Assembly: GCA_001724855.1 (NCBI GenBank) | Contig: MEED01000023.1 | Location: 1-64,000 of the forward strand | Direction of reading: 5' to 3' | DNA from: Lautropia sp. SCN 69-89 | GTDB taxonomy: Bacteria > Pseudomonadota > Gammaproteobacteria > Burkholderiales > Burkholderiaceae_E | DNA: 64,000 bases | In this document: positions 29,358 through 40,492 of the stretch, piece by piece | Layout: the number at the start of each line of letters is the position of its first letter | Numbering within the stretch: the stretch's first letter is position 1 | The notes under the pieces: generated by a model | The model's input: only the letters and a program-made list of their open reading frames with translations | Told to the model about the DNA's origin: nothing | Database searches by the model: none | Program-made: the position numbers and the translations under genes

Positions 29358-32300
29358 TCAGACGAGCACGCGCTCGATGCCGCCATCGTTGGCGCGGCGC
29401 ACGTAGGCCTGCAGCCAGTCTTCGCCGAGGATGTGCCTCGCCAGTTCGATGACGACATAGTCGGCTTCGACCCCGGCGTCCTCCTCGTAACGCACCAGGC
29501 CCTGCAGGCACGACGGGCACGAGGTGAGCACCTTGACCGGACCGGCGAAGGGTTCGCCGGGCACGCCGTCGCCAGTCGTCACCGGCAGTGCGCGCAGCGC
29601 CTGCGCGTCGCGGCGGATCTCCTCTTCCTTGCGAAAGCGCACCTGTGTGCTGATGTCGGGCCGCGACACCGCCAGCGTGCCCGACTCGCCGCAGCAGCGG
29701 TCGTTCTTCTCGACGCGGCCGTTCAGCGAATCGTTGATCAGCGCGTTGACCACCTTCAGCGGCGCGTATTCCTTGATCGGGCTGTGGCAGGGATCGTGGT
29801 ACATGTAGCGCGCGCCGGTCACGCCGTCGAGCCGCACGCCCTTCTCCATCAGGAACTCATGGATGTCGACGATGCGGCAGCCGGGGAAGATCTTCTCGAA
29901 GCGGTAGTCCTGCAGCTGGTCGTAGCAGGTGCCGCAACTCACCACCACCGTGCGGATGTCGAGGTAGTTCAGCGTGGTGGCGACCCGGTGCAGCAGCACC
30001 CGGTTGTCGGTGATGATCTTCTCGGCCCGGTCGTACTGGCCCGAGCCGCGCTGCGGATAACCGCAGCACAGGTAGCCGGGCGGCAGCACCGTCTGCACGC
30101 CCACGTGCCAGAGCATCGCCTGCGTGGCCAGCCCCACCTGCGAGAACAGGCGCTCCGACCCGCAGCCCGGGAAATAGAACACCGCCTCGGAGTCGACCGT
30201 GGTCGCCTGCGGGTCGCGGATGATCGGCACGTAGCGGGAGTCCTCGATGTCGAGCAGCGCGCGCGCCGTCTTCTTCGGCAGGTTGCCCGGCATCTTCTTG
30301 TTGACGAAGTGGATCACCTGCTCCTTCAGCGGCGCCCGGCCGACCGTGGCCGGCGGCTTGCGCGTCTGCTCCTTCGCCAGCCGTCGGAACAGGTCGCTGG
30401 CGAGCCGTTGCGCGCGATAGCCGATGCCGACCATCGCCGCGCGCGTGGCCCGGATCGTGTCCGGGTCGGTGGCATTGAGGAAGAACATCGCTGCGGCGTT
30501 GCCCGCGTTGAACTTCTTCTTGCCCATCTTGCGCAGCAGGTTGCGCATGTTCATCGACACGTCGCCGAAGTCGATGTCCACCGGGCACGGCGCCAGGCAC
30601 TTGTGGCAGACGGTGCAGTGGTCTGCCACGTCGGAGAATTCGTCCCAGTGACGGATCGAGACACCGCGCCGCGTCTGCTCCTCGTAGAGGAACGCCTCCA
30701 CCAGCAGCGAGGTGGCGAGAATCTTGTTGCGCGGCGAATAGAGCAGGTTCGCGCGCGGCACGTGCGTGGCGCACACCGGCTTGCACTTGCCGCAGCGCAG
30801 GCAGTTGCGCACCGAGTCGGCGATCGAGCCGATGTCGGACTGCTGAAGGATCAGCGATTCGGCACCCATCAGCCCGAAGCTCGGGGTATAGGCGTTGCGC
30901 AGGTCGCCCGGCAGCGCGGGATCGTCGAGCAGCTTGCCGCGGTTGAAGCGGCCGTCGGGATCGACGCGCCGCTTGTAGGCGCGAAAGTCGGCGACTTCCT
31001 CGTCGGTGAGGAACTCGAGTTTCGTGATGCCGATGCCGTGCTCGCCGGAAATCACGCCGTCGAGCGAGCGCGCCAGCGCCATGATGCGCGCCACCGCTGC
31101 CTCGGCCTCCTTCAGCATCGCATAGTCGTCGGAGTTCACGGGGATGTTGGTGTGCACGTTGCCGTCGCCGGCGTGCATGTGCAGCGCGACGAAGACCCTG
31201 CCGCGCAGTACCTTGCGGTGGGTCGCGTCGAGCGCCTGCAGCAGCGGCGCGAACGCCAGCCCCGAAAAGATGTTCTCGAGCGGCGCGCGCACCTCGGTCT
31301 TGAAGGACACGCGGATCGTGCGGTCCTGCAGCACGCGAAACAGCGTGGCGCCGGGCTCGTGCCCGAGCCGCTCGTCGAGTGCTGCCCGCAGGTGCCCGAG
31401 TCCGAGCCCGGCGAGCGAGTCGCGCAACGGGGCAAGCGGCGCGTCGATGCGTTCGAGCAGGAAGCGCCAGCGCCGGCGCGCCGTCCGGATGACTTCCAGC
31501 GCCTGCAGGCGGCGCGCGGCAGCCATCTCGCGGTCGGCTGCCTCGTCGCGGCCGGCCACCGGGCGCGGCAGGTGGGCCTCGTCGGCGAGCAGGCGCTCGA
31601 GCGCGTCGAGCATCGCCAGCTTGTTCTTCGTCGACAGCTCGATGTTGATGCGCTCGATGCCGTCGGTGTACTCGCCCATCCGCGCGAGCGGGATGACGAC
31701 GTCCTCGTTGATCTTGAACGCGTTGGTGTGCCGCGCGATCGCGGCGGTGCGCGCGCGGTCGGCCCAGAATGCCTTGCGCGCCTCGGCCGATGCGGCGACG
31801 AAACCTTCACCGGCGCGCCGGTTCGCCAGCCGCACCACCTCGGAGGCGGCGCGCGCCACTGCCTCGTCGTCGTCGCCGACGATGTCGCCGATCAGCACCA
31901 TCTTCGGCAGGCCGCCGCGACGCGACTTCGTGGTGTAGCCGACCGCGCGCAGGTAGCGCTCGTCGAGGTGCTCCAGGCCGGCGAGGATCGCGCCGTGCGG
32001 CCGCTCGTCGAGGTATGCCTTGATCTCGACGATCGACGGCACCGCGTCCCTGGGCTGGCCGAAGAATTCGAGGCAGACGGTGCGGATGCAGCCGGGCATC
32101 CGGTGCAGCACCCAGCGCGCCGAAGTGATGAGACCGTCGCAGCCCTCCTTCTGGACCCCCGGCAGCCCCGCGAGGAACTTGTCGGTGACGTCCTTGCCCA
32201 GTCCGGGCTTGCGAAAGCGCCGCCCCTCGATCTCGAGACGCTCGCTGCGGATCGGGTCGCCGCGCATCGCGCCGTCCGCGCCGAGTTGCGCGGGGGCGTA

Positions 32301-33422
32301 CCACTTCAGGTCGAACGACGCGCTGGGCGCTTCGTGGATCTTGCCCAGGTTGTGCCCGACGCGCGTGACCTCGAGCCAGTTGCCGTCCGGGTCGACCATC
32401 CGCCACCAGGCGAGGTTGTCGAGCGCGGTGCCCCACAGCACCGCCTTCTTGCCGCCGGCGTTCATCGCGATGTTGCCGCCGATGCAGGAGGCGTCGAGCG
32501 AGGTGGGGTCGACCGCGAACACCAGCCCCGCACGCTCCGCGGCCTCGGTGACGCGCCGGGTGACGACGCCCGCCTCGGAGAAGACGGTGGGCACCTCGCG
32601 ATCGAGGCCGGGCAGCCGGATGCGCTCGAGTTCGCCGAGACGCTCGAGCTTCTCGGTGTTGATCACTGCCGAGAGCGGCGTGAGCGGAATCGCGCCGCCG
32701 GTGTAGCCGGTGCCGCCGCCCCGGGGGATGATCGTCAGGCCCAGTTCGATGCAGGCGGCCACCAGCGCCGCGATCTCGGGCTCGCTGTCGGGCGTGAGCA
32801 CGACGAACGGATACTCGACGCGCCAGTCGGTGGCGTCGGTGACGTGCGAGACACGGCTCAAGCCGTCGAAGCGTACGTTGTCGCGCGCCGTGTGCCGCGA
32901 CAGTCGGCGCATCACGCGCGTGCGCAGCGCCGCAGTGCGCGCGCACTCGTCCTCGAAGGCGGCCACCGCCGCGCGCGCCAGTCCGAGCAGCCGGCTGACC
33001 CGGACGCTGCGCTCGCCGGCGGCCTGGTCGTCGTGCTCGCTCAGGTCGAGCGCGCGCCGCTTCTCGATCTCGCCCAGCCGGTGATGCAGCGCCTGGACCA
33101 GCAGTCGCCGGCGCTTCGGGTTGTCGAGCAGGTCGTCCTGCAGGTACGGATTGCGCCGCACGACCCAGATGTCGCCGAGCACTTCGTAGAGCATGCGCGC
33201 CGAGCGCCCGGTGCGCCGCTCGGCGCGCAGTTCCTCGACGATCGCCCATCCCTCGGCCCCGAGGAGGCGGATCACGATCTCGCGGTCGGAGAACGAGGTG
33301 TAGTTGTAGGGAATCTCGCGCAGGCGCACTGCATCGGCGGCCTGCCCGTCGGCGGCGGGCGGCGGTTCGGGGCGCGGGCCGGCGGCCGTGTCGGAAAGGG
33401 AAGCGCTCATCGGACCCGTCAT
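29358..33422 (-). CDS. giant FAD/4Fe-4S oxidoreductase (DUF3683 + D-lactate dehydrogenase-like + CCG domains)
   Basis: 1354 residues, one of the longest genes in the window. Order: N-terminal DUF3683-like region (about 35-150), FAD_binding_4 domain ([14 protein letters not shown] near 237), FAD-linked oxidase C-terminal domain with [12 protein letters not shown] and GEHGIGITK, two ferredoxin-type clusters ([11 protein letters not shown] near 875, [12 protein letters not shown] near 937), and two CCG-type domains ([10 protein letters not shown] near 1120, CCGESGT near 1240). It combines GlcD/Dld and GlcF/LldE-type functions in one chain, so it likely oxidises D-lactate or another 2-hydroxyacid into the quinone pool. 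The start at 33422 or ATG 33410 is undecided. Confidence 0.9.
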   Translation of the reverse strand: MTGPMSASLSDTAAGPRPEPPPAADGQAADAVRLREIPYNYTSFSDREIVIRLLGAEGWAIVEELRAERRTGRSARMLYEVLGDIWVVRRNPYLQDDLLDNPKRRRLLVQALHHRLGEIEKRRALDLSEHDDQAAGERSVRVSRLLGLARAAVAAFEDECARTAALRTRVMRRLSRHTARDNVRFDGLSRVSHVTDATDWRVEYPFVVLTPDSEPEIAALVAACIELGLTIIPRGGGTGYTGGAIPLTPLSAVINTEKLERLGELERIRLPGLDREVPTVFSEAGVVTRRVTEAAERAGLVFAVDPTSLDASCIGGNIAMNAGGKKAVLWGTALDNLAWWRMVDPDGNWLEVTRVGHNLGKIHEAPSASFDLKWYAPAQLGADGAMRGDPIRSERLEIEGRRFRKPGLGKDVTDKFLAGLPGVQKEGCDGLITSARWVLHRMPGCIRTVCLEFFGQPRDAVPSIVEIKAYLDERPHGAILAGLEHLDERYLRAVGYTTKSRRGGLPKMVLIGDIVGDDDEAVARAASEVVRLANRRAGEGFVAASAEARKAFWADRARTAAIARHTNAFKINEDVVIPLARMGEYTDGIERINIELSTKNKLAMLDALERLLADEAHLPRPVAGRDEAADREMAAARRLQALEVIRTARRRWRFLLERIDAPLAPLRDSLAGLGLGHLRAALDERLGHEPGATLFRVLQDRTIRVSFKTEVRAPLENIFSGLAFAPLLQALDATHRKVLRGRVFVALHMHAGDGNVHTNIPVNSDDYAMLKEAEAAVARIMALARSLDGVISGEHGIGITKLEFLTDEEVADFRAYKRRVDPDGRFNRGKLLDDPALPGDLRNAYTPSFGLMGAESLILQQSDIGSIADSVRNCLRCGKCKPVCATHVPRANLLYSPRNKILATSLLVEAFLYEEQTRRGVSIRHWDEFSDVADHCTVCHKCLAPCPVDIDFGDVSMNMRNLLRKMGKKKFNAGNAAAMFFLNATDPDTIRATRAAMVGIGYRAQRLASDLFRRLAKEQTRKPPATVGRAPLKEQVIHFVNKKMPGNLPKKTARALLDIEDSRYVPIIRDPQATTVDSEAVFYFPGCGSERLFSQVGLATQAMLWHVGVQTVLPPGYLCCGYPQRGSGQYDRAEKIITDNRVLLHRVATTLNYLDIRTVVVSCGTCYDQLQDYRFEKIFPGCRIVDIHEFLMEKGVRLDGVTGARYMYHDPCHSPIKEYAPLKVVNALINDSLNGRVEKNDRCCGESGTLAVSRPDISTQVRFRKEEEIRRDAQALRALPVTTGDGVPGEPFAGPVKVLTSCPSCLQGLVRYEEDAGVEADYVVIELARHILGEDWLQAYVRRANDGGIERVLV

Positions 33423-33462
33423 TTTATCCGACCGCGATCGCGGCGGCCGGCACAGGGGAAAT

Positions 33463-33509
33463 CGGTGTCTCAGCCGCCGGAGAACGGTGTCTCAGCCGCC
33501 GGAGAACGG
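33463..33509. repeat. 22-bp perfect tandem duplication at a gene end
   Basis: The unit CGGTGTCTCAGCCGCCGGAGAA occurs twice in direct succession (33463-33484, 33485-33506), followed by CGG. The duplicated segment includes the last codons and stop of the DedA-like gene, so the sequence for FSGG-stop appears twice. Confidence 0.95.
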
Positions 33510-33986
33510 CCTGAGCAGTGCGTGCCACCAGGCATTGGGTACGCCCATCAGCGCGGCCGTCATCAGCAGGTAGCGCAGGCACTTGCCGAGTGCCATCCAG
33601 CCCACGCACGGCCAGAACGGCAGCCGCAGCCAGCCGGCCAGCGCGCACAGCGGATCGCCGACCGCGGGCAGCCAGGCGAAGAACAGCGCCTTCGGCCCCA
33701 GGCGCTCGAGCCACTTCAGGTAAACGGTGCGCTTGCCGCGGGCCACCGCTTCGTGCGCGCCCAGCCCGAGCCAGTAATCGACGGCGCCGCCCAGCGTGTT
33801 GCCGACGGTCGCCACCATGATCGCCAGCCAGAACTGGTCCGGATTGAGCTTGACGAAGCCGAAGACGGCCGGCTCCGAGCCCATGGGCAGCAGCGTCGCC
33901 GACACGAACGCCACGACGAAGATCGTCGACAGCCCGATCTCGGGCAACGCGAACCAGTCGAGCAGGGTCCGGAGCAGGGCTTCCAT
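33492..33986 (-). CDS. DedA/YqaA-type (VTT domain) membrane protein
   Basis: 164 residues with three to four membrane segments. Features of the small YqaA branch of the SNARE-associated/DedA superfamily are visible: SATLLPMGSEPAVFGFV, NTLGGAVDYWLG and PAVGDPLCALAGWLRL. Such proteins are linked to lipid scrambling or transport in the inner membrane. The C-terminus RPFSGG lies in a tandem duplication. The gene is divergent from ilvA. Confidence 0.86.
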   Translation of the reverse strand: MEALLRTLLDWFALPEIGLSTIFVVAFVSATLLPMGSEPAVFGFVKLNPDQFWLAIMVATVGNTLGGAVDYWLGLGAHEAVARGKRTVYLKWLERLGPKALFFAWLPAVGDPLCALAGWLRLPFWPCVGWMALGKCLRYLLMTAALMGVPNAWWHALLRPFSGG

Positions 33987-34071
33987 CGGCCGGGCAGTCT
34001 ATCAGCGGCCGCGGCGACAGCCCGGTCCACGGCCGCCGTCCTCGTCGCGGGGCGGTAGAATCTGCCGCTTC

Positions 34072-35595
34072 ATGTCGATCGACTACCTCAAGCGCATCCT
34101 CACGGCGAAGGTCTACGACGTCGCCGACGAGACACCGCTCGACGCGGCGGACATCCTGTCGACCCGGCTGTCGAACCGTGTGCTGCTCAAGCGCGAGGAC
34201 ATGCAACCGGTGTTCTCGTTCAAGCTGCGCGGGGCGTACAACCGCATGGCGCGGCTGTCGGCCGGGCAGCTGGCGCGCGGAGTGATCGCTGCCTCGGCCG
34301 GCAACCATGCCCAGGGCGTCGCGCTGGCGGCGCGCCGCCTCGGCTGCCGGGCCGTGATCGTGATGCCCGTCACCACGCCGCAGGTCAAGATCGACGCAGT
34401 CAGGGCGCTGGGCGGAGAGGTCCTGCTCACCGGCGAGTCCTACAGCGACGCGGCGGTGGCGGCGACCGCGCAGCAGGAGCGCGATGGGCTCACCTTCGTG
34501 CACCCGTTCGACGACCCCGACGTGATCGCCGGCCAGGGCACGATCGGCATGGAGATCATGCGCCAGCACCAGGGCCCGCTGCACGCGATCTTCGTGCCGA
34601 TCGGCGGCGGCGGTCTGGCCGCCGGCGTGGCCGCCTACGTGAAGCAGGTGCGGCCCGAAGTGCGCGTGATCGGCGTGCAGACGATCGACTCCGACACGAT
34701 GGCGCGCTCGATCCGGGCGGGCCGGCGCGTCGAGCTGCACGACGTCGGCCTGTTCTCGGACGGCACCGCGGTCAAGAAGGTCGGCGAAGAGACCTTCCGG
34801 CTGTGCCGCGCGCTGCTCGACGACATCGTCGTCGTGGACACCGACGCGATCTGCGCGGCGATCAAGGACGTGTTCCAGGACACCCGCTCGATCCTCGAGC
34901 CTGCGGGGGCGCTGTCGGTCGCGGGGCTGAAGGCGTGGGTCGAGCGCGAGAAGCTGCACGACGAGACGCTGGTTGCGGTGGCCAGCGGCGCGAACATGAA
35001 TTTCGACCGGCTGCGCTTCGTCTCCGAGCGCGCCGAGATCGGCGAGCGGCGCGAGGCGGTGTTCGCGGTAACCATCCCCGAAGAGCGCGGCAGCTTCCGC
35101 CGCTTCTGCGAGACGGTGGGGCCACGCAACGTCACCGAGTTCAACTACCGGATCGCCGATCCCACCCAGGCGCACGTGTTCGTCGGCATCCAGACCTCGC
35201 GTCCCGGCGAGGCCGCGCAGATCGCCGCGGGCTTCGAGGCGGCAGGCTTTCGCACGCTCGACCTCACCGACGACGAGCTCGGCAAGCTGCACCTGCGCCA
35301 CATGGTGGGCGGCAACTCGACGCTGGCCCGGAACGAGCTGCTCTACAGCTTCGAGTTCCCGGAGCGCCCTGGCGCGCTGATGCGCTTCCTGTCGAGCATG
35401 AGCCCGAACTGGAACATCTCGCTGTTCCACTACCGCAACCACGGCGCCGACTACGGCCGCATCCTGGTCGGCATCCAGGTGCCGGCCGGCGAGAAGAAGC
35501 AGTTCCGCGAGTTCCTCGCCACGCTCGGCTACCCGCACCGCGACGAGAGCCAGCACCCGGCCTACCGGCTGTTCCTGGGCGCGCACGCTTCCTGA
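34072..35595 (+). CDS. ilvA: threonine ammonia-lyase, biosynthetic
   Basis: 507 residues. The PLP lysine is in [10 protein letters not shown] (K51) and the phosphate-binding loop is [10 protein letters not shown]-terminal regulatory part holds two ACT-like domains (ERRGSF region and the [13 protein letters not shown] region), as in the long biosynthetic IlvA that is feedback-inhibited by isoleucine. It deaminates threonine to 2-oxobutanoate. The track extension before ATG 34072 is antisense to the DedA-like gene. Confidence 0.96.
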   Translation: MSIDYLKRILTAKVYDVADETPLDAADILSTRLSNRVLLKREDMQPVFSFKLRGAYNRMARLSAGQLARGVIAASAGNHAQGVALAARRLGCRAVIVMPVTTPQVKIDAVRALGGEVLLTGESYSDAAVAATAQQERDGLTFVHPFDDPDVIAGQGTIGMEIMRQHQGPLHAIFVPIGGGGLAAGVAAYVKQVRPEVRVIGVQTIDSDTMARSIRAGRRVELHDVGLFSDGTAVKKVGEETFRLCRALLDDIVVVDTDAICAAIKDVFQDTRSILEPAGALSVAGLKAWVEREKLHDETLVAVASGANMNFDRLRFVSERAEIGERREAVFAVTIPEERGSFRRFCETVGPRNVTEFNYRIADPTQAHVFVGIQTSRPGEAAQIAAGFEAAGFRTLDLTDDELGKLHLRHMVGGNSTLARNELLYSFEFPERPGALMRFLSSMSPNWNISLFHYRNHGADYGRILVGIQVPAGEKKQFREFLATLGYPHRDESQHPAYRLFLGAHAS

Positions 35596-35619
35596 GCGTC
35601 GCGGCAGTCGGCCCCGGGT

Positions 35620-35649
35620 GATTCCGATCAAGCCAGCGGCATCGGAATC
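35620..35649. promoter_or_regulatory. 9-bp perfect inverted repeat between ilvA and hemA
   Basis: GATTCCGAT and ATCGGAATC are separated by 12 nt. A TAATAT element (35653-35658) follows directly and could be a -10 for hemA. The repeat may be an operator, or an ilvA terminator lacking a U-run. Confidence 0.45.
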
Positions 35650-35668
35650 CGATAATATTCAAGCTCTT

Positions 35669-36988
35669 ATGCAACTTCTCACGCTCGGCCTGAACCACCA
35701 GACCGCGCCGCTCGCGCTGCGCGAGCGCGTGTCGTTCCCGGGCGAGACGTTGCGCGCGGCGCTTGCCGACCTGCGCGAGCGGCTGCATGCGGTGGCCCCC
35801 GAATCGGCGATCCTGTCCACCTGCAACCGCACCGAGATCTACTGTGCGACGCGCGAGCCGCAGGAAGCGAAGGAAGCGATCGCAGGGTGGCTCGACCATC
35901 GCCATCGCGTCGACGGGGCGGCGCTGCTTGCGCACCTGTACGCGTTGCCCAACGGCGAAGCGGTGCGCCATGCGTTCCGCGTCGCTGCCGGGCTCGATTC
36001 GATGGTGCTCGGCGAGCCGCAGATCCTCGGCCAGATGAAGCAGGCCGCGCGGGTCGCGCACGAGGCCGGCGCACTGGGCTCGCACCTTCACCAGCTGTTC
36101 CAGCGCTCGTTCGCGGTCGCCAAGGAGGTGCGCAGCACCACCGAGATCGGCGCGCATTCGGTGTCGATGGCCGCCGCCGCCGTGCGGCTGGCGCGGCGCA
36201 TCTTCGAAGACCTGCGCGACACCCGCGTGCTGTTCGTCGGCGCCGGCGAGATGATCGAACTGGCAGCCACGCATTTCGCCGCCCAGCACCCGAAATCGAT
36301 GGTGGTGGCCAACCGCACGATCGACCGCGCGGCCCGGCTCGCGCAGCGGCTCGGCGCCGAGACCCTGAGGCTGGCCGAGTTGTCCGAAAGGCTCGACGAA
36401 TTCGACATCGTCGTCTCCTGTACGGCGAGCTCGTTGCCGATCATCGGGCTGGGCATGGTCGAACGCGCCACGCGCGCGCGACGGCGCAAGCCGATGTTCA
36501 TGGTCGACCTCGCCGTGCCGCGCGACATCGAAGCCGAAGTCGCCCGCCTCGACGACGTCTTTCTCTACACGGTCGACGACCTCGGCCGGCAGGTGGCAGC
36601 CGGCCACGAGAACCGGCGCGCCGCAGTGGCGCAGGCCGAGGCGATCATCGAGACCCGCGTCGACGCGTTCATGCAGTGGATGTCGACGCGCCGCGCGGTG
36701 CCCGCGATCCGCTCGCTGCACGCGCGCGGCGACGCGATCCGCCGTGCCGAGCTCGAGCGCGCGCGGCGCGCGCTGGCTCGTGGCGAAGCGCCCGAGCAGG
36801 TCGTCGAGCTGCTGGCGCACGCGCTCACCGCGAAGTTCCTGCACGGGCCCACCAGCCTGCTGCACGGACCGGACACCCAGCGCGAGCACCTGCTGCCGAT
36901 CATCGACCAGTTGCTCCCCGACCGTTTCGCCCCGGCGGCGTCCGATGCGCCGGGCAGCGACGACGACGCGCCCGTCGCATCCACGTAG
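35669..36988 (+). CDS. hemA: glutamyl-tRNA reductase
   Basis: 439 residues from ATG 35669. The catalytic cysteine is in STCNRTEIY (C52). [10 protein letters not shown], the NADPH-binding [14 protein letters not shown] and the C-terminal dimerisation helices ([31 protein letters not shown]) are all present. It makes glutamate-1-semialdehyde for haem synthesis. The order hemA-prfA-prmC is widely conserved in proteobacteria. Confidence 0.97.
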   Translation: MQLLTLGLNHQTAPLALRERVSFPGETLRAALADLRERLHAVAPESAILSTCNRTEIYCATREPQEAKEAIAGWLDHRHRVDGAALLAHLYALPNGEAVRHAFRVAAGLDSMVLGEPQILGQMKQAARVAHEAGALGSHLHQLFQRSFAVAKEVRSTTEIGAHSVSMAAAAVRLARRIFEDLRDTRVLFVGAGEMIELAATHFAAQHPKSMVVANRTIDRAARLAQRLGAETLRLAELSERLDEFDIVVSCTASSLPIIGLGMVERATRARRRKPMFMVDLAVPRDIEAEVARLDDVFLYTVDDLGRQVAAGHENRRAAVAQAEAIIETRVDAFMQWMSTRRAVPAIRSLHARGDAIRRAELERARRALARGEAPEQVVELLAHALTAKFLHGPTSLLHGPDTQREHLLPIIDQLLPDRFAPAASDAPGSDDDAPVAST

Positions 36989-36999
36989 CTGACTCGAGC

Positions 37000-38085
37000 A
37001 TGAAGGCCTCGATGCAGGCCAGGCTCGAGCAACTCGAACGCCGCCTGGCCGAAGTCAACCTGCTGCTGTCCGGCGAGGACGCCGCGCGCGACCTCGAAGC
37101 GTTTCGCCGCGCCAGCCGCGAACACGCGGAGCTGGCGCAGGTCGTCGAATGCTACGAGGCCTGGAAACGCGCGATCGCCGACCTGCGCACCGCCGAGCAG
37201 ATGCGCTCGGAGCCGGCAATGCGCGAGTTCGCCGACGAGGAGGCGGGCGCAGCCACGACCCGTGCCGCCGAGCAGGAGGCACTGCTGCAACGGCTGCTGC
37301 TGCCGAAGGATCCGAACGACGAGCGCAGCGTGCTGCTCGAGATCCGCGCCGGCACCGGCGGCGACGAATCGGCGCTGTTCGCCGGCGCGCTGCTGCGCAT
37401 GTACCTGCGCTTCGCCGAGCGCCGCGGCTGGCGCACCGAAATCGTCTCGGCCAGCGAGTCCGAGCTCGGCGGCTACAAGGAGGCGATCGTCCGCATCGAC
37501 GGCAACGGCGCCTGGTCGCAGCTGAAGTTCGAATCCGGCGGCCACCGGGTGCAGCGGGTGCCCGAGACCGAGGCGCAGGGGCGCATCCACACCTCGGCAT
37601 GCACGGTGGCGGTGATGCCCGAAGCCGACGAGATCGGCGAGATCGACATCGATCCCGAGGAGATCCGCGTGGACGTGTTCCGCGCCTCTGGCGCGGGCGG
37701 GCAGCACGTGAACAAGACCGAATCGGCGGTGCGCATCACGCACCTGCCCACCGGGATGGTGGTCGAATGCCAGGACGATCGCTCGCAGCACCGCAATCGC
37801 GATCGCGCGATGCAGGTGCTCGCCACGCGGCTGAAGGATCGCCAGATGCGCGAGGCGCAGGCGCGCGAGGCTGCGCAGCGCAAGTCGCTGATCGGCTCGG
37901 GCGACCGCTCGGAGCGCATCCGCACGTACAACTTCCCGCAGGGGCGGGTCACCGACCATCGCATCAACCTCACGCTGTACAAGCTGCAGCAGGTGATGGA
38001 CGGGGACCTCGACGAGATGATCGCGGCGCTGTCGACCGAGCACCAGGCGCGCCTGCTCGCCGAACTGGGCGAGGGCACCGCGTGA
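37000..38085 (+). CDS. prfA: peptide chain release factor 1
   Basis: 361 residues, normal RF1 length. The tRNA-mimicking stop-reading loop region is [13 protein letters not shown], with PET in place of the usual PAT motif at this position. The peptidyl-transferase motif GGQ appears in [15 protein letters not shown]1 reads UAA and UAG. ATG 37000 follows hemA by 11 bp, and the stop overlaps the prmC start. Confidence 0.96.
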   Translation: MKASMQARLEQLERRLAEVNLLLSGEDAARDLEAFRRASREHAELAQVVECYEAWKRAIADLRTAEQMRSEPAMREFADEEAGAATTRAAEQEALLQRLLLPKDPNDERSVLLEIRAGTGGDESALFAGALLRMYLRFAERRGWRTEIVSASESELGGYKEAIVRIDGNGAWSQLKFESGGHRVQRVPETEAQGRIHTSACTVAVMPEADEIGEIDIDPEEIRVDVFRASGAGGQHVNKTESAVRITHLPTGMVVECQDDRSQHRNRDRAMQVLATRLKDRQMREAQAREAAQRKSLIGSGDRSERIRTYNFPQGRVTDHRINLTLYKLQQVMDGDLDEMIAALSTEHQARLLAELGEGTA

Positions 38086-39002
38086 GCGCGGGTCGCGCCG
38101 CGCCGGCTCCGCAAGCCCCGGCGATCGCCTCGACAGCGACCCCCCGGACGCCCGAAGCCGACGCTTCGGCTGTACCGACCTGGGAGCGGCTCGCGCTCGC
38201 GAGCGGCCTGCCGCGCCTGGAAGCCAGGGTGCTGCTCGGGCACGCGAGCGGCCGGCGGCGCGAATGGCTGGTCGCACACGGCGACGAGCCCGCCGAAGCG
38301 CGCGCTGCCGTCGCCTTCGCCGAACTGGCGCGACGGCGCCGCGACGGCGAGCCGATCGCCTACCTCACCGGGTCGCGCGAGTTCCTCGGCCGCGACTTCG
38401 AGGTGTCGCCGGCGGTGCTGATCCCCCGACCCGAGACCGAACTGCTCGTGCAGGCGGCGCTCGAGCGCGCGCCCCGCGGCGCCCGGGTACTCGACCTCGG
38501 CACCGGCAGCGGCGCGATCGCGATCAGCCTGGCCTGCGAGCGGGCCGACCTGAGCGTGCTCGGCTCCGACGCGTCGCCGCAGGCGCTGGCCGTGGCCGCG
38601 CGCAACGCGCAGCGGCTGGCCGGCGACGCGCTGGCGAGCGGGCGGCTGCGGCTGCGCGCCGGCAGCTGGTGGGAAGCGGTCGACCTCCAGGAGCGATTCG
38701 ACCTCGTCGTCTCGAACCCGCCCTACGTGCAGGCCGGCGACCCGCATCTGGCGCAGGGCGACCTGCGCTTCGAGCCGCCGCAGGCGCTCGCGGCCGGGCC
38801 CGACGGGCTGGCGGCGCTGCGCGAGGTCGTCGCGGGAGCGAGCGGCCGCCTGCAGCCCGGCGGATGGCTGCTGCTCGAGCATGGCCGCGACCAGGACGCG
38901 GCGGTGCGGGCGCTGCTGGCCGGTGCCGGCTTCACGGCGATCCTGACGCTCGGCGACGCCGCAGGCCTGCCCCGCGTGACGCTCGGGCGTCGGCCCGAAT
39001 AA
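38082..39002 (+). CDS. prmC: release factor glutamine methyltransferase
   Basis: 306 residues from GTG 38082, overlapping the prfA stop as GTGA. SAM motif I is [16 protein letters not shown] and the substrate motif NPPY is in VVSNPPYVQ. It methylates the glutamine of the GGQ loop in release factors, which agrees with its position next to prfA. An Ala/Pro-rich 30-residue N-terminus precedes the conserved domain, so translation might begin later. Confidence 0.94.
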   Translation: MSAGRAAPAPQAPAIASTATPRTPEADASAVPTWERLALASGLPRLEARVLLGHASGRRREWLVAHGDEPAEARAAVAFAELARRRRDGEPIAYLTGSREFLGRDFEVSPAVLIPRPETELLVQAALERAPRGARVLDLGTGSGAIAISLACERADLSVLGSDASPQALAVAARNAQRLAGDALASGRLRLRAGSWWEAVDLQERFDLVVSNPPYVQAGDPHLAQGDLRFEPPQALAAGPDGLAALREVVAGASGRLQPGGWLLLEHGRDQDAAVRALLAGAGFTAILTLGDAAGLPRVTLGRRPE

Positions 39003-39086
39003 CCCCGGTTTGACGCTGGGTCCGGCTCGTTCCTAGAATCGATCTCCCGCCGCATCTCGGCGCAGCCGTTCTCCCCGAGGCACTCA

Positions 39087-39407
39087 ATGGACGCAAAGGC
39101 ATTCATCCAGAAGACCGTCACCGAAAACCCCGTCGTACTGTTCATGAAGGGCACGGCGGAGTTCCCCCAGTGCGGCTTTTCGGGCCGCGCGATCCAGATC
39201 CTGAAGTCCTGTGGCGTGAAGAACCTCGTCACGGTCAACGTGCTCGAAGACGACGAGGTCCGCCAGGCGATCAAGGAATACGCGAACTGGCCGACGATTC
39301 CGCAGCTCTACGTCGGCGGCGAGTTCGTCGGCGGCTCCGACATCATGAACGAGCTGTATCAGTCCGGCGAATTGCAGAAGCTGATCCCGCAGGCCGCGCA
39401 GGCCTGA
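39087..39407 (+). CDS. grxD: monothiol glutaredoxin Grx4
   Basis: 106 residues. The monothiol active site CGFS (C29) is present, along with the glutathione-binding WPTIPQLYVGGEFVGGSDIM. Such proteins carry and deliver [2Fe-2S] clusters. It lies downstream of prmC with an 84-bp gap. Confidence 0.95.
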   Translation: MDAKAFIQKTVTENPVVLFMKGTAEFPQCGFSGRAIQILKSCGVKNLVTVNVLEDDEVRQAIKEYANWPTIPQLYVGGEFVGGSDIMNELYQSGELQKLIPQAAQA

Positions 39408-39439
39408 ACCGGCCCGGACGGCGCCAGTAGAATGGCGCC

Positions 39440-40036
39440 GTGAATTCCGGCCGACTCATCGTTGCGATCACCGGCGCCACCGGCGCCCTCTACGGCGTGC
39501 GCCTGCTCGAGGTGCTGCGGGCGACGCCGGGCGTCGAGATCCACCTGATGGTCACGCCCGCCGGCTGGATGAACGTCGAACAGGAGTTGCAGCGCCCGCG
39601 CGGCGAGATCGAGGCGCTGGCCCACGTGATGCACAGCGTGCGCGACGTGGGGGCGAGCATCGCGTCGGGCTCGTTCCCCACCGACGGAATGATCGTCGCG
39701 CCGTGCTCGATGAAGACGCTGGCCGCGATCGCCCACGGGTTGTCGGACAACCTGGTCACCCGCGCCGCCGACGTGGTGCTCAAGGAGCGCCGCCGCCTGG
39801 TGTTGCTCGCGCGCGAGACGCCGCTGAATCTCGCGCACCTGCGCAACATGACCGCCGTCACCGAGATGGGCGGCATCGTCTTTCCGCCGCTGCCTGCGTT
39901 CTATCACCGGCCGCAGACCATCGGCGACCTGATCGACCACACCTGCGCCCGCGTGCTCGACCTGTTCGGGGTCGGGCACCGGCTGGCCCCGCGCTGGGGC
40001 GGCCTGCGCGCTGCCGAAGAAGGAGAACCCGAATGA
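39440..40036 (+). CDS. ubiX: flavin prenyltransferase UbiX
   Basis: 198 residues from GTG 39440. Motifs are ITGATGALYGVRLLE near the start, SGSFPTDGMIVAPCSMKTLAAIAHG and RRLVLLARETPLNLAHLRNM. The enzyme makes prenylated FMN for UbiD decarboxylase. Its stop overlaps the usp start as ATGA. Confidence 0.95.
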   Translation: MNSGRLIVAITGATGALYGVRLLEVLRATPGVEIHLMVTPAGWMNVEQELQRPRGEIEALAHVMHSVRDVGASIASGSFPTDGMIVAPCSMKTLAAIAHGLSDNLVTRAADVVLKERRRLVLLARETPLNLAHLRNMTAVTEMGGIVFPPLPAFYHRPQTIGDLIDHTCARVLDLFGVGHRLAPRWGGLRAAEEGEPE

Positions 40037-40464
40037 CAATGAAGATGCTCGTGGCCACCGACGGATCGAAAAACGCGTTGAGCGCGGTGAAATACGCGGC
40101 GCAACTGCTCGCACGGATCGCCGACGGCGGCTCGATCACGCTGATCAGCGTGCACGACGACGTCGCCCTCCGGCATGCACGCCGCTTCGTCGGCAAGGAG
40201 GCGGTGAACGACTACCTTCGCGAGCTCGGCGAACAGGATCTCGCCGACGCGCGCAAGTTGCTCGACAAGGCCGGGGTCACCCATGACATGATCATCCGCA
40301 CGGGGCACGTGGCCACCGAGATCGCCGCGGCGGCCGAGCGCGGCAAGTTCGACCTTCTGGTGCTCGGCTCGAAGGGCCGCAGCGCGGTGAAAGACCTGCT
40401 GATCGGCTCGGTCGCCCGGCGCGTGGCCGAGATCTCGAAGGTTCCGGTGCTGCTGGTGAAGTAA
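40033..40464 (+). CDS. universal stress protein (UspA family)
   Basis: 143 residues from ATG 40033. The ATP-binding UspA pattern is visible: MLVATDGSKNALSAVKYA at the start and LLVLGSKGRSAVKDLLIGSVA with the G-2x-G-9x-G-S/T spacing near the end. Coupled to ubiX by a 4-nt overlap, although no functional link is known. Confidence 0.93.
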   Translation: MTMKMLVATDGSKNALSAVKYAAQLLARIADGGSITLISVHDDVALRHARRFVGKEAVNDYLRELGEQDLADARKLLDKAGVTHDMIIRTGHVATEIAAAAERGKFDLLVLGSKGRSAVKDLLIGSVARRVAEISKVPVLLVK

Positions 40465-40492
40465 GCCGCCGCCCACTGACAAGGAGCGCACC

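Noticed and set aside
29271-34058. 1595-aa plus-strand ORF
   Set aside because: Antisense shadow of the large flavin/FeS oxidoreductase; low-complexity RHQVAD composition typical of high-GC antisense frames.
33424-35631. 735-aa minus-strand ORF
   Set aside because: Antisense to ilvA and out of frame with the DedA-like gene; no recognisable domain.
35887-36999. N-terminal extension of the prfA ORF into hemA
   Set aside because: Frame-shifted reading of hemA; RF1 begins at ATG 37000 at normal length.
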